Shown piece after piece: positions 37,778-46,285 of a stretch of 64,000 nt of DNA. Position 1 is the first letter of the stretch; every line of letters starts with the position of its first letter. Source of the DNA: Flavobacterium limnosediminis JC2902 (GTDB lineage: Bacteria > Bacteroidota > Bacteroidia > Flavobacteriales > Flavobacteriaceae); the NCBI RefSeq assembly GCF_000498535.1, contig NZ_AVGG01000005.1:247991-311990 (forward strand), read 5' to 3'. The notes under the pieces are model-generated. The model was not told where the DNA came from and searched no databases. It worked only from the letters and a program-made list of their open reading frames with translations. Made by a program: the position numbers and the translations under genes.

Positions 37778-38905
37778 TTATGAAAACATATCTTTCACTT
37801 TATCGAAGAAAGACTTGTCTGTTTTTTCGGGTTTCGGAATGAAATTATCATCCGTTAACGCTTTTTCGAAGAATTGTTTTTGTTCTTTGGATAACGTTTT
37901 TGGTGTCCAAACATTTACGTGAACCAGCAAATCACCGTTTCCGTAACTGTTGATGCTTGGGATTCCTTTTCCTTTCAGACGAAGGATTTTTCCGGACTGA
38001 ATGCCTTCTTCCAATTTAATTCGGACTTTTCCGCCAATCGCTTCAATATCTTTTGATGTTCCTAAAGCTGCTTCGGCAAAACTGATGTACAAATCGTAAT
38101 GCAGGTTTTCGCCTTCTCGTTTTAAGAACTCGTGTTCCACTTCTTCGATGGCGACAATCAAATCACCCGGAATACTGTTGGCACCCGGAGCGTCATTTCC
38201 TTTTCCGGAAACTTTTAACTGCATGCCGTCAACCACACCTGCAGGAATTTTGATTGAAACGGTTTCATCTTCCAAAATCATTCCGTGCGCATCGGCTTGT
38301 GATGGTTTGGTGTCGATCATCTGACCGGTTCCGCCACAAGAATGACATGGTGAAGAGGTTTGCATTCTTCCTAAGATCGTATTGGTAACTTTCATTACCT
38401 GACCGGAACCATGACAGGTCGGACAAGTTCGGTAGGTAACACCCTGAGCCTGAACTTTACGTTTTACCTTAACTTTTTTCTCAACTCCGTTTGCTATTTC
38501 TTCAAGGGTAAGTTTTACTTTGATGCGAAGATTTCCGCCCTTCATTCTGCGCTGACCACCTCCATTTCCGCCAAAACCTCCGAAACCGCCACCAAAGGCA
38601 CCTCCGAAGATATCACCGAACTGACTGAAAATATCGTCCATGTTCATGTGGTGACCACCGCCACCAAATCCGCCGGCGCCGTCAAATGCAGCATGACCGT
38701 ATTGATCATAACGTGCTTTTTTGTCAGCATCGCCTAAAACTTCATAGGCTTCAGCGGCTTCTTTGAATTTATCTTCCGCCACTTTGTCGCCCGGATTTTT
38801 ATCGGGATGGAACTCAATTGCTTTTTTACGGTAGGCTTTCTTTATCTGCTCTGCCGTAGCACCGCGTTCAACTCCTAATACTTCGTATAAATCTCTTTTC
38901 TTCAT
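37778..38905 (-). CDS. dnaJ: Co-chaperone DnaJ
   Basis: Hsp40 partner of DnaK, 375 residues. J domain 1-70 with HPD in EFHPDKNPG; Gly/Phe-rich linker ([17 protein letters not shown]) at about 85-115; then zinc-binding and substrate domains. Only two CxxCxGxG motifs are present ([16 protein letters not shown]) instead of four; they correspond to the central pair, so one zinc site remains. Follows grpE by 19 bp. A CIRCE element was not seen. Confidence 0.95.
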   Translation of the reverse strand: MKKRDLYEVLGVERGATAEQIKKAYRKKAIEFHPDKNPGDKVAEDKFKEAAEAYEVLGDADKKARYDQYGHAAFDGAGGFGGGGHHMNMDDIFSQFGDIFGGAFGGGFGGFGGNGGGQRRMKGGNLRIKVKLTLEEIANGVEKKVKVKRKVQAQGVTYRTCPTCHGSGQVMKVTNTILGRMQTSSPCHSCGGTGQMIDTKPSQADAHGMILEDETVSIKIPAGVVDGMQLKVSGKGNDAPGANSIPGDLIVAIEEVEHEFLKREGENLHYDLYISFAEAALGTSKDIEAIGGKVRIKLEEGIQSGKILRLKGKGIPSINSYGNGDLLVHVNVWTPKTLSKEQKQFFEKALTDDNFIPKPEKTDKSFFDKVKDMFS

Positions 38906-38924
38906 CAGTCTGATCTATTTTGGC

Positions 38925-39485
38925 TTACTGCCCAATAACTACTTTCGGGAAACGAATAATTTTATCTCCTAGTTTATATCCTTTTTCCACTACATCCACC
39001 ACTTTTCCTTTCAAATCGTCTCCGGCCGGAATTTGAGTGATTGCCTCAGCGAAATCGGCATCAAAAGCATCACCTGCTTTTACCTCAACTTCTTCCAATC
39101 CTTTTGAAACTAAGGTTGATTTTAATTTTTCGTAAATCAATTCCACACCTTTCAAAAGATTTTCGTCTTCGGTTTTTGCGATCTGAACCATAGCTCTGTC
39201 GAAATCATCCATCACCGGTAACATTGACTGTAAAACCTCTTGTCCGGCTGTTTTAAACAAATCCATACGTTCTTTAGAAGTACGTTTTTTGTAGTTTTCA
39301 AATTCGGCGAACAAACGCAGGAATTTATCTTTTTCTTTTGCTAAATCCTCCTCAAGCTGTTCTTCAACGGTTAATTCAGGATTTTCAATCCCCTGGTTTT
39401 CTGAAACATTTTCATTTTGCAACTGTTCATTCTCGATGTTTTCAGTACTTTCCTGGCCCATATTTTTAAATATTTTTTTGAACAT
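38925..39485 (-). CDS. grpE: Nucleotide exchange factor GrpE
   Basis: DnaK nucleotide exchange factor, 186 residues. An acidic, low-complexity N-terminus (residues 12-55) leads into the long dimer helix (KDKFLRLFAEFENYKKRTSKE) and the beta domain ending YKLGDKIIRFPKVVIGQ, the family's C-terminal signature. The start at 39485 gives MFKKIFKNMGQES; an internal ATG eight codons later is an alternative. First gene of the grpE-dnaJ pair. Confidence 0.94.
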   Translation of the reverse strand: MFKKIFKNMGQESTENIENEQLQNENVSENQGIENPELTVEEQLEEDLAKEKDKFLRLFAEFENYKKRTSKERMDLFKTAGQEVLQSMLPVMDDFDRAMVQIAKTEDENLLKGVELIYEKLKSTLVSKGLEEVEVKAGDAFDADFAEAITQIPAGDDLKGKVVDVVEKGYKLGDKIIRFPKVVIGQ

Positions 39486-39637
39486 TATTTTCTTGTATCG
39501 CTATTTGGACTGCAAATGTATTGCCAAAGCGATAAAAAATGTCAATTTGTCATTTGTTTTTTTACTTAAAAATTGCAAAGCCGGATAATGTTCTCTAACT
39601 TTAGTATAATTTTAAGAAGTTTTTGATTACGAATAAA

Positions 39638-39645
39638 TAGATTTG
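39638..39645 (+). promoter_or_regulatory. -7 box of the YceI gene
   Basis: TAgaTTTG, exact match to TAnnTTTG, 23 bp before the ATG. The nearest TTG is only 12 bp upstream, too close for -33. Confidence 0.4.
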
Positions 39646-39668
39646 TATAACGCCTAAAATTCATAGCT

Positions 39669-40328
39669 ATGAAAAAAATTGTTTTAAGCCTTTTTATTGC
39701 TGCTGCTCTGGTTTCTGTTTCCTGTAAAAAGGCTGAAACCGACGGATCAAAAGATACGGTTGAGGCTGCGGTTACCGCTGACGGAGTAGTTTATAAAGCC
39801 AACACAACTTCATCCGTAATAAACTGGGGCGGATCGAAACCCGGCGGAAAACATGTGGGAACCGTTAACCTTCAGGATGGTGAATTTACGGTAAAAGACA
39901 ATAAAATTGTTACCGGTAAGTTCACGATCAATATGAGTACCATTACGGTAACCGATTTAAAACCCGATGACGGCAAAGAGGATCTGGAAGCGCATTTGAA
40001 AGGAACTGGAGATAAAGCAGACCAGGATCATTTTTTTAATATCAAAAAATATCCGACGGGCTTTTTTGTCATTCGACGAATTGAAGAAGAAAACGGAAAA
40101 ACAGTGGTTTACGGTGCCTTGTCTATAAAGGATGTAACCAAAGCGGTTAATTTTCCTGCTGACATAAAGGTTACCGACAACGAGGTAAGTCTTGAGAGCG
40201 ACACTCTTGTGTTAAACAGAACGTATTGGCACATCAATCATGCTTCAAAATCCTTATTTGATGACCTGAAAGACAAATTTATTCATGACGAGATCCAGGT
40301 GAAGATCAACGTTAAAGCAACAAAATAA
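39669..40328 (+). CDS. YceI family lipoprotein
   Basis: Lipoprotein of 219 residues: lipobox VSVSC, Cys near 19. The remainder is the YceI lipocalin-like barrel: SSVINWGGSKPGGKHVGTV, GEFTVKDNKIVTGKFTINMST, and C-terminal FIHDEIQVKINVKA. The family binds isoprenoid-type ligands in crystal structures; the physiological role is unclear (acid and osmotic stress in some bacteria). A -7 box precedes it and a terminator follows. Confidence 0.9.
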   Translation: MKKIVLSLFIAAALVSVSCKKAETDGSKDTVEAAVTADGVVYKANTTSSVINWGGSKPGGKHVGTVNLQDGEFTVKDNKIVTGKFTINMSTITVTDLKPDDGKEDLEAHLKGTGDKADQDHFFNIKKYPTGFFVIRRIEEENGKTVVYGALSIKDVTKAVNFPADIKVTDNEVSLESDTLVLNRTYWHINHASKSLFDDLKDKFIHDEIQVKINVKATK

Positions 40329-40360
40329 TTATTAATTCACTCTTACGTTATAATTCTAAG

Positions 40361-40386
40361 AAGCACCGAGATTCGGTGCTTTTTTT
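40361..40386 (+). terminator. Intrinsic terminator
   Basis: AAGCACCGA / TCGGTGCTT stem with T7 after the YceI gene; its T-run touches the stop codon of the convergent gene. Confidence 0.85.
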
Positions 40387-41290
40387 ATCCCAACAAGTTA
40401 TCAAGGGCTTTTTCGAGGATTCTATATTTGAATTGGAATCCGCCATCCAATGCTTTTTGACCACTTACATTTTGGCTTTCGAAGAGCAACATATGCATTT
40501 CACCCAAAAACAGTTTCATTAAAAACTGAGGCACGTTAGGCATGATGATATCTTTATCCAAAACATTGGCGATCGTCTTTATTAATTCGGAATTGGTTAC
40601 CGGATTGGGTGCCACGGCATTATAGACTCCGCTCCATTTATTCTGAATGGCGTACAAAAACATCGCCGCCAAATCATGGATATGGATCCAGGACTGCATT
40701 TGTTTCCCGGTTCCGAAAGCCGCCCCCATACCGGATTTGATCGGCTTAGCCATTTGCGGTAAGGCACCGCCTTCATTGGCCAAAACCAAACCGATTCTCA
40801 GTTTACAAACGTTGATATTTAAACGATGGAACTTTTCTAAAGCCTCCTCCCATTTTTCAACAACGCTACCCAAAAAAGTGGGACTTACCGAGTTGCTGTC
40901 TTCAGTGTATTTTTCGGTTAAACTACTTGGATAAATTCCAATTGCAGAAGCGCTTACTATCTGTCTGACCTGATTGGGATTATTTTTCAGTACATTATAA
41001 AGAAGATTGGTGGTCAGAATCCGGCTTTCGACAATCTCCTGTTTGTACGAATCCGTCCATCTTTTTGCAATACTTGCGCCGGCCAGATGCACAATGGCAT
41101 CCACACCAAGAAGGCAATTCTCATCTATGGTTCCTTTTTGAGGATCCCAGAGAAAACCGTGATAGTTAGGTTCACTTTCCACTTTCTTGACAGAAGTGGT
41201 TAAATAATGAATGATGATTCCGTTTTGCAGGAGCAAGGAAACCAACTCCTTCCCTATCAAACCGGTCGCGCCTGTAACTAAAACCTTCAT
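40385..41290 (-). CDS. TIGR01777 family NAD-dependent oxidoreductase
   Basis: Extended short-chain dehydrogenase/epimerase-like protein, 301 residues (YfcH-type). Rossmann motif VTGATGLIGKELVSLLLQ at the N-terminus, DAIVHLAGASIAKRW near 65, SASAIGIYP near 115 and the C-terminal DUF1731 helical part (NVPQFLMKLFLGEM). Catalytic Tyr-x3-Lys is not obvious, as usual for this family. Function unknown; sometimes annotated as cell-division inhibitor SulA-like, which is not supported here. Confidence 0.88.
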   Translation of the reverse strand: MKVLVTGATGLIGKELVSLLLQNGIIIHYLTTSVKKVESEPNYHGFLWDPQKGTIDENCLLGVDAIVHLAGASIAKRWTDSYKQEIVESRILTTNLLYNVLKNNPNQVRQIVSASAIGIYPSSLTEKYTEDSNSVSPTFLGSVVEKWEEALEKFHRLNINVCKLRIGLVLANEGGALPQMAKPIKSGMGAAFGTGKQMQSWIHIHDLAAMFLYAIQNKWSGVYNAVAPNPVTNSELIKTIANVLDKDIIMPNVPQFLMKLFLGEMHMLLFESQNVSGQKALDGGFQFKYRILEKALDNLLG

Positions 41291-41307
41291 TTTCAGCTTT
41301 TTATTAC

Positions 41308-41315
41308 AAATTTAA
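41308..41315 (-). promoter_or_regulatory. -7 box of the TIGR01777 gene
   Basis: TAaaTTTG on the minus strand, 17 bp before the ATG; no well-placed TTG. Confidence 0.4.
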
Positions 41316-41379
41316 AGAGCAAACGATAAAAATAAATGTTAATTAAGGTAGGTTTAACTTTTATTCAGAATTTACTTGT

Positions 41380-41832
41380 TTACTTCAGTTTGATACTCCA
41401 TTCGAAATCCATTTCCGAAACCTGATCGCCCTTTTCATCGGTGCCGACAGATTTCATCCAGAAGGTTTGTCCTTCCCCGGTGGATATTGCTCTTTGAATG
41501 GCTTGGGCTATTAAATCCCCTTCGGAACAAGTAAATATGATCCTCCCTTTCGCTTTTTTAGTAAAACTCGCTTTATTGTTTGCAACCAACATGGAAACAT
41601 TCTTTCCGCTTTTTTTAATCTGATACATTACCAAAGCGCCGGTTGTAAGCTCTGCCGCCATAGCCTGAACCGCAAAATACATGGAGTTAAAAGGATTTTG
41701 ATTGAACCAACGGTATTTAACCGAAGCTACACATTTCTGAGTCGAAATCTCCTTTACACGAACCCCACACCAAAATGCGGACGGCAATTTAAAAAACAAA
41801 AAGGTATTCAATTTTAAGGGCGAAAACTCCAT
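41380..41832 (-). CDS. DUF4442 hotdog-fold protein
   Basis: Thioesterase-like hotdog protein of 150 residues. The ATG giving MEFSPLKLNTFLFFKLPSAF is used; an in-frame extension of 14 codons has no family similarity. NPFNSMYFAVQAMAAELTTG is the conserved helix of DUF4442, which resembles acyl-CoA thioesterases (position of the catalytic acid in AAELTTG). Cytoplasmic. Activity on acyl thioesters is inferred only from fold. Confidence 0.82.
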   Translation of the reverse strand: MEFSPLKLNTFLFFKLPSAFWCGVRVKEISTQKCVASVKYRWFNQNPFNSMYFAVQAMAAELTTGALVMYQIKKSGKNVSMLVANNKASFTKKAKGRIIFTCSEGDLIAQAIQRAISTGEGQTFWMKSVGTDEKGDQVSEMDFEWSIKLK

Positions 41833-41902
41833 AACACTTGATTTTATGCTAATGTACAAAAAAATAGTAGGCATTCATACTAAATTTTAAATTGTTAAAA
41901 TT

Positions 41903-41996
41903 ATGTTAATTATTAGTACTTTGCATTACAAGGTATCTTCTTTTAGCCTTATCTTTGTATAAGAAATTAATAGTCTATCTATAGTATTATTAAAAA
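41903..41996 (+). promoter_or_regulatory. Duplicated promoter/operator region, copy 1
   Basis: About 95 bp, close to 90% identical by eye to 42518-42612. It contains an imperfect palindrome GTACTTTGCATTACAAGGTA (41916-41935), a -7 box TAtcTTTG (41950-41957), and a shared transcribed leader TATAAGAAATTAATAG. The palindrome sits over the -33 region, as expected for a repressor. PadR, encoded 1.3 kb downstream, is the likely binder (inference). Confidence 0.65.
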
Positions 41997-42006
41997 ATCA
42001 ATCATC

Positions 42007-42465
42007 ATGAAAAAATCAATCATCTATTTAGGAATCGCTGTATTAACTTTTACAAATGTTATATCAGCTTTAGCGCAGCAATCATTCATTAAAGAAGACA
42101 GTTTGGCGCAAACAGTATCATCGGACGCAGGTTTAGCAGGCAACACACAAGGTACTCATTCGATTGAAAGACGAAAAATTCATAGTGCAAACAGTACTCC
42201 TGAAACGATTGTTGTTACTACCTATCAAAAAACTATGGAGGAAATTATTGCTGAAAACAATCAGATAATCGAAAGCACTATTACACCGGAACAGTGCGCA
42301 GAAGCTGGTAGTTCAAAAGACAATCAAATTGACATTGCAATAGAAACCATCCCTGTTTGCAGCGAAAAATCAATGGAGGAAAGAATACTGCAGGACAGTC
42401 AGGTAATAGAAAGCCAGTTTTTAACTACCCTACAACCAATCACACTGGTAAAATCCAGGAAATAA
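42007..42465 (+). CDS. Small exported protein with internal duplication
   Basis: 152 residues with signal peptide 1-24 (ending ALAQ) and no lipobox. The mature part carries two copies of a 24-26-residue unit: ETIVVTTYQKTMEEIIAENN... and ETIPVCSEKSMEERILQDSQ..., both ending QxIES. Two cysteines (near 99 and 119) could form a disulfide. No family recognised. Its promoter is a near copy of that of the DUF4870-padR operon, so it probably belongs to the same regulon. Confidence 0.65.
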   Translation: MKKSIIYLGIAVLTFTNVISALAQQSFIKEDSLAQTVSSDAGLAGNTQGTHSIERRKIHSANSTPETIVVTTYQKTMEEIIAENNQIIESTITPEQCAEAGSSKDNQIDIAIETIPVCSEKSMEERILQDSQVIESQFLTTLQPITLVKSRK

Positions 42466-42517
42466 TAATCTATACAATTTCACTTATAAAAAGTACAAAA
42501 AAGCAAATGTTAAAAAA

Positions 42518-42612
42518 ATGTTAATTCTAAGTACTTTGTATTGCAAGGTATCTTCTTTTAACCTTATCTTTGTATAAGAAATTAATAGCCTATCAATAGT
42601 ATTATTTAAAAA
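42518..42612 (+). promoter_or_regulatory. Duplicated promoter/operator region, copy 2
   Basis: Second copy of 41903-41996. Palindrome GTACTTTGTATTGCAAGGTA at 42531-42550 and -7 box TAtcTTTG at 42565-42572. It drives the DUF4870-padR-PspC-GIN operon through a long leader; autoregulation by PadR is inferred. Confidence 0.65.
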
Positions 42613-42619
42613 AGCAAAT

Positions 42620-42673
42620 CAATCGAGTTTCAATCATCAATCAATCATCAATCGAGTTTCAATCATCAATCAA
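42620..42673 (+). repeat. Two identical 25-bp repeats in the operon leader
   Basis: CAATCGAGTTTCAATCATCA followed by ATCAA occurs at 42620-42644 and 42649-42673, period 29 bp, inside the 5' leader of the DUF4870 gene. Confidence 0.85.
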
Positions 42674-42700
42674 AAAACAATCAAAAAACAAACAAGTATC

Positions 42701-43153
42701 ATGACAACCGTAACAGAAAAAAACACAGCAACCTTAGTACACTTGAGTACGCTGTCACAGTATTTTATTCCCCTGGGCAATTACTTTTTCCCGATCTTAA
42801 TCTGGGCTTTCAGAAAAGACAAATCGGAATTTGTGGATTACAACGGAAAACAAACACTGAATTTTCAATTGAGCATGTTATTGTATTCATTACTGCTTGC
42901 GGTAGTTGCGATTCCAAGCATTTTATTCGCAGTCTTTAATAACATAACATTCAATCAATTTGAGGAAGGAAATTTTGAAATTGAGCAATTACTGTCAGGA
43001 AACAGCACCGGATTAATCACCGTGGCAGCAACAGCACTCTTTTTGTTTTGCACATTAAAAGTGGTGGAATTCTTCCTTATTATATATGCCGCAGTAAAAA
43101 CGAGCAATGGGGAAAACTATCGTTATCCGATGAGCATCTCATTTTTAAAATAA
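42701..43153 (+). CDS. DUF4870 membrane protein
   Basis: 150 residues with helices at about 22-40, 58-80, 105-128. The signature DKSEFVDYNGKQTLNFQLSM places it in DUF4870, a family of small membrane proteins typically next to PadR and PspC genes. First gene of a four-gene operon (DUF4870, padR, PspC, GIN) ending at the terminator at 46075. Function unknown; probably sensing or modulating membrane state by association with PspC. Confidence 0.85.
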   Translation: MTTVTEKNTATLVHLSTLSQYFIPLGNYFFPILIWAFRKDKSEFVDYNGKQTLNFQLSMLLYSLLLAVVAIPSILFAVFNNITFNQFEEGNFEIEQLLSGNSTGLITVAATALFLFCTLKVVEFFLIIYAAVKTSNGENYRYPMSISFLK

Positions 43154-43217
43154 AAACATCAATCATCACCCGAGGCGCAGCCTAACTCTTTGGAGCGTAG
43201 CGGAAAAAATCAAAAAA

Positions 43218-43253
43218 ATGAACAGTCTAATCACAAAAAAAGAAATTCTATGA
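43218..43253 (+). CDS. Candidate 11-codon leader peptide overlapping padR start
   Basis: ATG at 43218 opens MNSLITKKEIL and stops at TGA 43251-43253, overlapping the padR ATG (43250) in the ATGA arrangement that supports translational coupling. Could be chance; conservation would be needed to tell. Confidence 0.3.
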   Translation: MNSLITKKEIL

Positions 43254-43579
43254 ACATTGAGAACACCAAAGCTCAGATGCGTAAAGGGGTTTTAGAGTTC
43301 TGCATCCTATCGGTTCTGAAAGAAAAAGATGCTTATACTTCTGAAATCTTAGACACACTGAAAAACGCTAAGCTGCTAGTAGTTGAAGGAACCGTATATC
43401 CACTGCTGACACGATTAAAAAATGACGGATTACTCAGCTATCGTTGGGAAGAATCCACCTCGGGACCACCGAGAAAATATTACGGTTTAACCGATGAAGG
43501 ACAAGAATTTTTAAAAGAATTAAATGGCACATGGACGGAATTGTCGGATGCCGTAAACATAATAACCAGCCAAAACTAA
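43250..43579 (+). CDS. PadR family transcriptional regulator
   Basis: Winged-helix repressor of 109 residues. Core: QMRKGVLEFCILSVLKEKDAY (helix 1), EILDTLKNAKLLVVEGTVYPLLTRL (recognition helix) and the wing SGPPRKYYGLTDEG, diagnostic for PadR. The start MNIENTKAQMRKG is used rather than an in-frame upstream ATG, since the family begins here. It lacks the long C-terminal dimerisation domain, so it is the short PadR-s2 type. Followed 5 bp later by PspC. The palindromes at 41916 and 42531 are its probable operators. Confidence 0.9.
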   Translation: MNIENTKAQMRKGVLEFCILSVLKEKDAYTSEILDTLKNAKLLVVEGTVYPLLTRLKNDGLLSYRWEESTSGPPRKYYGLTDEGQEFLKELNGTWTELSDAVNIITSQN

Positions 43580-43584
43580 GAGTC

Positions 43585-45312
43585 ATGAACAAAACAGTAA
43601 GTATAAATTTAGGAGGTTTTTCTTTTCATATTGATGAAGACGCCTATCAAAAATTAAGTCGCTATTTTGATGCTATAAAACGTTCCCTTTCTCCAGACGG
43701 AAGAGACGAAATCATGAACGACATAGAAAGCAGGATTGCAGAATTGTTATCCGAAAAACTTTCAAACGACAAACAAGTTGTAAGTCTGACCGAAATCGAC
43801 CAGGTGATTGCCGTAATGGGACAGCCGGAAGATTACCGAATTGAAGACGAAACAACGCAGACAACCTACACTTACGCTTCTTCCACACGTTCTAAAAAAT
43901 TATACCGTGACAAGGAAAAAGGGATGTTAGGTGGTGTATTGGCTGGTTTCGGACACTATTTTGGAGTAGATCCGCTTTGGTTAAGAATCATTATGGTTAT
44001 CTTACTTTTCACTTGGGGAATTGGAATTATCCCGTACATAATCTTCTGGATTTTAGTACCGGAAGCTAAAACAACAGCTGAAAAACTGGAAATGACAGGA
44101 CAAGCTATCACCATCTCCAATATCGAGAAAAAAGTAAAGGAAGGCTTTGGCGAAATCTCTGAAACTATCAACAATATCGACCATAAAAAAATTGCCGATG
44201 GCGCAAGAGACGGAGCCAACAAAGTAGCTACATCAATAGAAGATGTTTTCATGACGATCTTTAAAGTGATTGCGAAACTAATTGGAGCTTTCATGCTGAT
44301 TGTCTCAGGAAGCGCCTTAATCGGAATCATCATTGCATCGGTTGTTATGATTTTCTCTTCTTCGCTACCTGAAAATGCCGCTTTTGATTTCATCGATACA
44401 CCACTTGGTATCGAAACACCATTTTGGATTCAGGGATTGTTATTGCTATTAGTAGTTGGTATTCCGCTTTTCTTCCTTCTTATTTTAGGATTGAAATTAT
44501 TAATCAACAACTTAAGACCAATCGGAACCATCACCAAATACAGTTTGTTGGCAATATGGTTAATCGCTACAGGTTTCTTAATCGCATTAGGCATTAAAGA
44601 AGCTGGTCAATTGGCTTTGGATGGTAAAATAGTTCAGAAAGTTGACATTCCGATCACAAGTGCAGACACAATAAAAGTGCGATTTGTTAACAACGATTTC
44701 TTTTCAAAAGATGTTGAAGACAAATACGATGTAAAAATCAAGCAGGATTCGGCCGGAAACGAAATGATTTACTCTAACAATGTAAGTCTTCATCTAAAAA
44801 CAACTGACAAAGCTTATCCTTACATTCAGGTAGAGAAAATCGCCAGCGGAAAATCTTTTGCAGAAGCGAATCAACGCGCAGAAAAAATCAAATATAATTT
44901 CAAAATCGTTGGAAATCAGCTAATTTTAGATAATTATTTGCTGACTGATGTGAAAAATAAAATCAGAAATCAAAAAGTTGAAGTATATTTATACTTGCCG
45001 AACGGAATTGTTTATGCACCAGAAAAAAACGTTACTAATTATTTAGACGGAGATAATGCTGATTTCGATTACTTCTACGGACCGGAAGGTTACAATTACA
45101 AAGTGGAGGAAGGCGAATTGAAATGTTTGAACTGCCCTGAAGAAAACGAGTCGGATGAAGATGATGAAATAGTGAACATCACCGAAAAAGATCAGGACAC
45201 CATTAAAACGGTAACGGTTAAAGTTGGCGGAAAAGAAATTATCCGCACAGAAACCAAAAAATCGGGTAACCTTACGGTAGACGAAAACGGAGTAATCGTA
45301 AAAACTAAATAG
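43585..45312 (+). CDS. PspC domain membrane protein
   Basis: 575 residues. An N-terminal cytosolic part (MNKTVSINLGGFSFHIDEDAY, residues 1-85; FxIDEDAY-type domain seen in these PspC proteins) is followed by a PspC domain at about 108-170 (KLYRDKEKGMLGGVLAGFGHYFGVDP-type block), more helices to about 350 and a soluble C-terminal region with acidic tail (CPEENESDEDDE). PspC proteins respond to membrane stress. Tight operon: 5 bp after padR, 2 bp before the GIN gene. ATG chosen to match the conserved N-terminus. Confidence 0.9.
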   Translation: MNKTVSINLGGFSFHIDEDAYQKLSRYFDAIKRSLSPDGRDEIMNDIESRIAELLSEKLSNDKQVVSLTEIDQVIAVMGQPEDYRIEDETTQTTYTYASSTRSKKLYRDKEKGMLGGVLAGFGHYFGVDPLWLRIIMVILLFTWGIGIIPYIIFWILVPEAKTTAEKLEMTGQAITISNIEKKVKEGFGEISETINNIDHKKIADGARDGANKVATSIEDVFMTIFKVIAKLIGAFMLIVSGSALIGIIIASVVMIFSSSLPENAAFDFIDTPLGIETPFWIQGLLLLLVVGIPLFFLLILGLKLLINNLRPIGTITKYSLLAIWLIATGFLIALGIKEAGQLALDGKIVQKVDIPITSADTIKVRFVNNDFFSKDVEDKYDVKIKQDSAGNEMIYSNNVSLHLKTTDKAYPYIQVEKIASGKSFAEANQRAEKIKYNFKIVGNQLILDNYLLTDVKNKIRNQKVEVYLYLPNGIVYAPEKNVTNYLDGDNADFDYFYGPEGYNYKVEEGELKCLNCPEENESDEDDEIVNITEKDQDTIKTVTVKVGGKEIIRTETKKSGNLTVDENGVIVKTK

Positions 45313-45314
45313 TC

Positions 45315-46055
45315 ATGATAAAAGTTGTTCTTTTTTGCACGAAGCTGGTGATAGCCACTCTTGCAGCCATCATGCTGAATTCCTGTACCTCAAGTGTTAG
45401 CCTGGGCAACAGTATAAAAGGCAGCGGAAACGTAACCAAAGAGGCAAGAAACCTGACAGGTTTTAACAAAGTCACGGTAGCCAAAGGTTTAGACTGTGAA
45501 ATCCAGCAATCGGATAAATTTGCAGTAATTGTGGAAGCCGATGACAATTTACATGAAGGCATTATCACAACCGTCGATCACGGTGTTTTGAAAATCGATT
45601 CCGAGTACGGTAACTACAAAAACGTCAGTTCGAAAAAAATCATTGTTCAAATGCCGGTTATCGTTAGCCTGGAAAGCACAAGCGGTTCTAATTTAAAGTC
45701 ATTAAATACTTTAAAGGGAAATGCCATCGCGCTCAAAACCAGCAGTGGCAGCGAAATGAATGTTACTATCGAATCAGACACCATTACCTGTGAATCAACA
45801 AGCGGAAGTGAATTAAACGTGAGAGGAAAAGCACTGAAAACCTTTGCCCATTCCTCCAGCGGAAGTTCGATTAACGCAGAAAACCTGATGGCGAATGAAA
45901 TCGATGCACAATCCAACAGCGGTAGTTCAATAACCGTGGCTCCGATACTTTTGTTAGATGCTAAAGCCTCCAGCGGAAGTTCAGTGAGCTATACAAAAAA
46001 ACCTCAACAACTGCGAAAACAAACCAGTTCGGGTGGTAGCGTTAGTGAAGAATAA
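45315..46055 (+). CDS. Head-GIN domain lipoprotein (DUF2807)
   Basis: 246 residues: lipobox LNSC (Cys near 23), then a right-handed beta-helix of the GIN/DUF2807 type. Starts GSGNVTKEARNLTGFNKVTVAKGLDCEIQQ and continues with regular SSGSxxN ladders (TSSGSEMNV, TSGSELNV, SSGSSINA, SGSSITVA, SSGSSVSY). Probably surface or periplasmic and adhesive or scaffold-like; function unproven. Last gene of the PadR-PspC operon. A second GIN protein lies at 49520-50356. Confidence 0.88.
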   Translation: MIKVVLFCTKLVIATLAAIMLNSCTSSVSLGNSIKGSGNVTKEARNLTGFNKVTVAKGLDCEIQQSDKFAVIVEADDNLHEGIITTVDHGVLKIDSEYGNYKNVSSKKIIVQMPVIVSLESTSGSNLKSLNTLKGNAIALKTSSGSEMNVTIESDTITCESTSGSELNVRGKALKTFAHSSSGSSINAENLMANEIDAQSNSGSSITVAPILLLDAKASSGSSVSYTKKPQQLRKQTSSGGSVSEE

Positions 46056-46074
46056 AAAAACAACCAAATAGTTA

Positions 46075-46101
46075 AGAGGCTTCTTATAAGCCTCTTTTTT
46101 T
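46075..46101 (+). terminator. Terminator of the DUF4870-padR-PspC-GIN operon
   Basis: AGAGGCTT / AAGCCTCT stem, 5-nt loop, T7. Confidence 0.85.
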
Positions 46102-46285
46102 CTGAAAAATTTGCAAATATTCAGAAATTACTTATTTTTATATATTCATTGCAAAACCGCACCATTCTTAACAATCAGAAAACTTAAAATATGAAATCGC
46201 CATTAAGAAAGAGTTTGCACAATCAAACACCAATAGATAAAAAAGCGATACCATATATGGCCTCTAACAAATAAATTTTACATCT

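Noticed and set aside
45448..45466. Copy of the ACCTGACAGGTTTT palindrome inside the GIN gene
   Set aside because: Only a half-match, and it encodes the conserved NLTGF of the GIN domain, so it is coding coincidence.
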